54,084 nt of DNA from assembly GCA_032718475.1 (NCBI GenBank), contig JAUCBJ010008805.1:1-54084 (forward strand). Reading direction: 5' to 3'. The notes beneath the pieces were generated by a model that was not told where the DNA came from, searched no databases, and was given only the letters and a program-made list of their open reading frames with translations. The stretch's first letter is position 1. Every line of letters begins with the position of its first letter. Of the stretch, positions 35,501-38,500 are shown piece by piece. The stretch is from Nemertoderma westbladi. Its lineage: Eukaryota; Xenacoelomorpha; Nemertodermatida; Nemertodermatidae. A program made the translations under genes and the position numbers.

Positions 35501-38500
35501 GAAACAAAGGCATCTCTGTATTATTCAATACTGGAGATATTCGATATTTTACGTTGCCGAATAGCCTGTTAGTATTGTAGTTCCATTAGCCCTTATGACC
35601 CTAAATAATATCGAATCTATAAATTACAGGTTCTTGATTGCAACATGTGATGGGACTCACAAAAGAAGTGTAATTTAGGGGCACATTGGGGCAACTAGGT
35701 TTTGCTATAATTTTATTCTATATATGTTGGTCTTTGAATGGAAGCTTGGGGTGTAACAAGGCCTATCATCAAGAAATTTTGATCCCAAAATTTCTAGAAT
35801 ATATTTTTTAAAGATATTTTTGAATTTATAATGAATATCACTTTTAGTATATATTTGCAATGAAACTAGTAAATATTTGATATGAAATATGAATCATACC
35901 TTCATGCGGGCATACTGTACTCATAGGAACAATCCCGGACATGAAAATTTTGAAATAAAGTATGTTTTCCGAGGTTTTCCGATATGTCGAATCGAATGGT
36001 TTTATTGAAAAAGTGTTTGAGCACATCGGATTTTGCCTATTTTAACCGATCTTGACCTAATTTGCAGTGTACTTTAAGAGGCGTCTCAAGAAAGTCATAG
36101 GCTGTCCACAAAGCTTAGTCACTAAATGAGGCCGCCAAAGCACAAGTTTCTGCACTGGCTGGTCATCAGGGTGAACGGAATGTCAAGCAAAGCCGATATG
36201 AAACCGTTCAAGTCTCAATAGTGGGGAAGCTATTGAAATACCTCCAATGTTGGACATAGGAGTCATATGACATATCAAGCCATCCCTGGAGATTAAGCCC
36301 TATTTCTTGAGGGCTGTCAATGTTCATTGTCATAATATTATTATTGCATCCCCTCAAATTACATCCTCCCTTGCTAGTTGAGCACCAATCTCAACTGTGC
36401 ATTCTCTTCAGTTAAAATTTGGACTTCAAGGTACTTAAATTGTTTCTCCCACATGTTATCAGCATTAATTATATTTACCCTACTTGACTTAAGAATAAGA
36501 CACATACAGTAACTGTATCACACGGACTGACTCTGATATAACAGCCTTTCAATGATCCCAAGTTTGTATCAATACAAGCCGGTCATTCATTCTACCACAT
36601 CCATCAGTTGAACTATTTATTGTTTCTGATGCAGCATCCAGTGTTGATGGACAGTAACTAATAACTACCCCCGGTACTAATAGTATTCACAATATTATTG
36701 GGGTCAGATCAGGTGTTCTAGGTCATTTATCAAGACATGCAGCATAAAGAAGGTGCCACCTGTCGCTGCATAGACCATCTTAATAAGGGCAAATCTGGTG
36801 CTGTAACTGGACCCCTTTGTTCTGAGGTAAGGACGCCCTCTGAAAGAGGATTAAGGTCCCATATACTCCGATTGGCTGCAGGGGTATATGGCCTAGACAG
36901 ACGGTGATATACCAATTGCTGAACAGGAGTAGAGTACATTCATCTCCAATATTTGTACACTCCAGTGACCTGCACATGGCAGCATGGGTGCAAGACATGG
37001 CCCAGCAGATGAGCTGCATAGCCAATGGTGAGTCATGTGCATCATAGTAGGTATGGGTGATGTAGTAGGTCTTACTCCACTGCGACACACACCCTGTGTA
37101 ATGGCATTATTATTTTAATCCAAATCCATACTGGGGGTTGGGGGTGCTTTTTTGCCGACTCAGCTCTCAGGGCAAATACCATTCCACAGGGGTGTCCGGC
37201 CACTAGAGGCCAGTGGAATTACCGGACACAATTGGCCTCACAGTCGTGAGTTATCTCCTGACCTGCTGCCTGTCTCACCCCCTACTGGAGAGAGAGCGGC
37301 CGACAATTATGTGACTCCCTTTCCTGATGATCTTTCTGGCCCAACCTTGGGTCACCAGGGAGGCCAAATTGTGAGGGGAGAAGGGTGTTGGAGTTGGAGG
37401 CTGTTCTCATGTTCCACGCCGACCAACCAAGCCATTGGTAAACCTGGGGCAAGTTACTAGACTAGCCTCAGTTGATGCTAACACTCGGATCCCCAATACG
37501 ACAAGGTGAGCTGACTGCCTTGGCAGATAAGCTTTCTCTTAGTGCAGTGGGTGTTCAAGAGCACCGAATGCAGACTGGACAGACTGATGAGGTTCTGATT
37601 AGTGGCAATGGTGGAATTGGTCTATTGATAAATCCAACTGCACGAGCAGCATTGGACAAAATAGACCAAATCTCTAACCGCATCATCCGTTGCCACTTCT
37701 CATGTTCTGGAAGACTGGCTAAGAAGTTTCCGAAGGTGGTTCTGATTGTGTGCTATTCTCCAACTAGTGTTGACCCTGTAAAGGAGGTGGAAAATTTATA
37801 CTATAATCCATAAGCAGATACTGATGGAGTTTATCACCATGCAGTCTTAACATTCCTGGGAGATTTTATTGTAAGTTTGCACCAATCACCTACATTGCCC
37901 TGGGTCCATAGCGATAGTGTTAACCGAAACTCTGCCTATCTTCAGGATTTTATCTCTTGAAATGGAATGTTTTCGGCTGGAACCCAGTTCAAGAAGCGAA
38001 CTGGAAAGCTGTGGACTCATAGTGGACCCAGTGGTCACAAGTCCCAGTTAGACCATATTCTGTTTCGTAGGAAATACAGGAGCTCTATACAAGACTGTAA
38101 TGCATTTACACTTCGACCCTTTTCCAGTGATCGCCGCCTTATTGTGGCCAAGGTAAGACTTAGTCTGCGTGCTAGCAGAACAACGACATCTGCCTTGCCG
38201 CGGCATGACTGGTCCTCTTTGTTGCAACAACCAAGTGTGAGATCCAGCTTCACACTAAAGCTGAGCAACAGGTATCAGGTTCTTGCCTCTGAGGCGGCAG
38301 ATCACTGTGAGGGCTATACTGCCTTCACAGAAGCAGTTAAGTTAGCAGCTGTAGAAACAGTTCCTGTATACCCTCGAAACAGGAAAAGGGCCCCCTGGAC
38401 TGACAACAAAATTCAGAAGTGCCGAAATGACCCCTATAAGGCGCAGAAAGAGTCCCGACTCAAACAGACTACAGCGGCCAAGAATGCAGTTAAGGCTGAA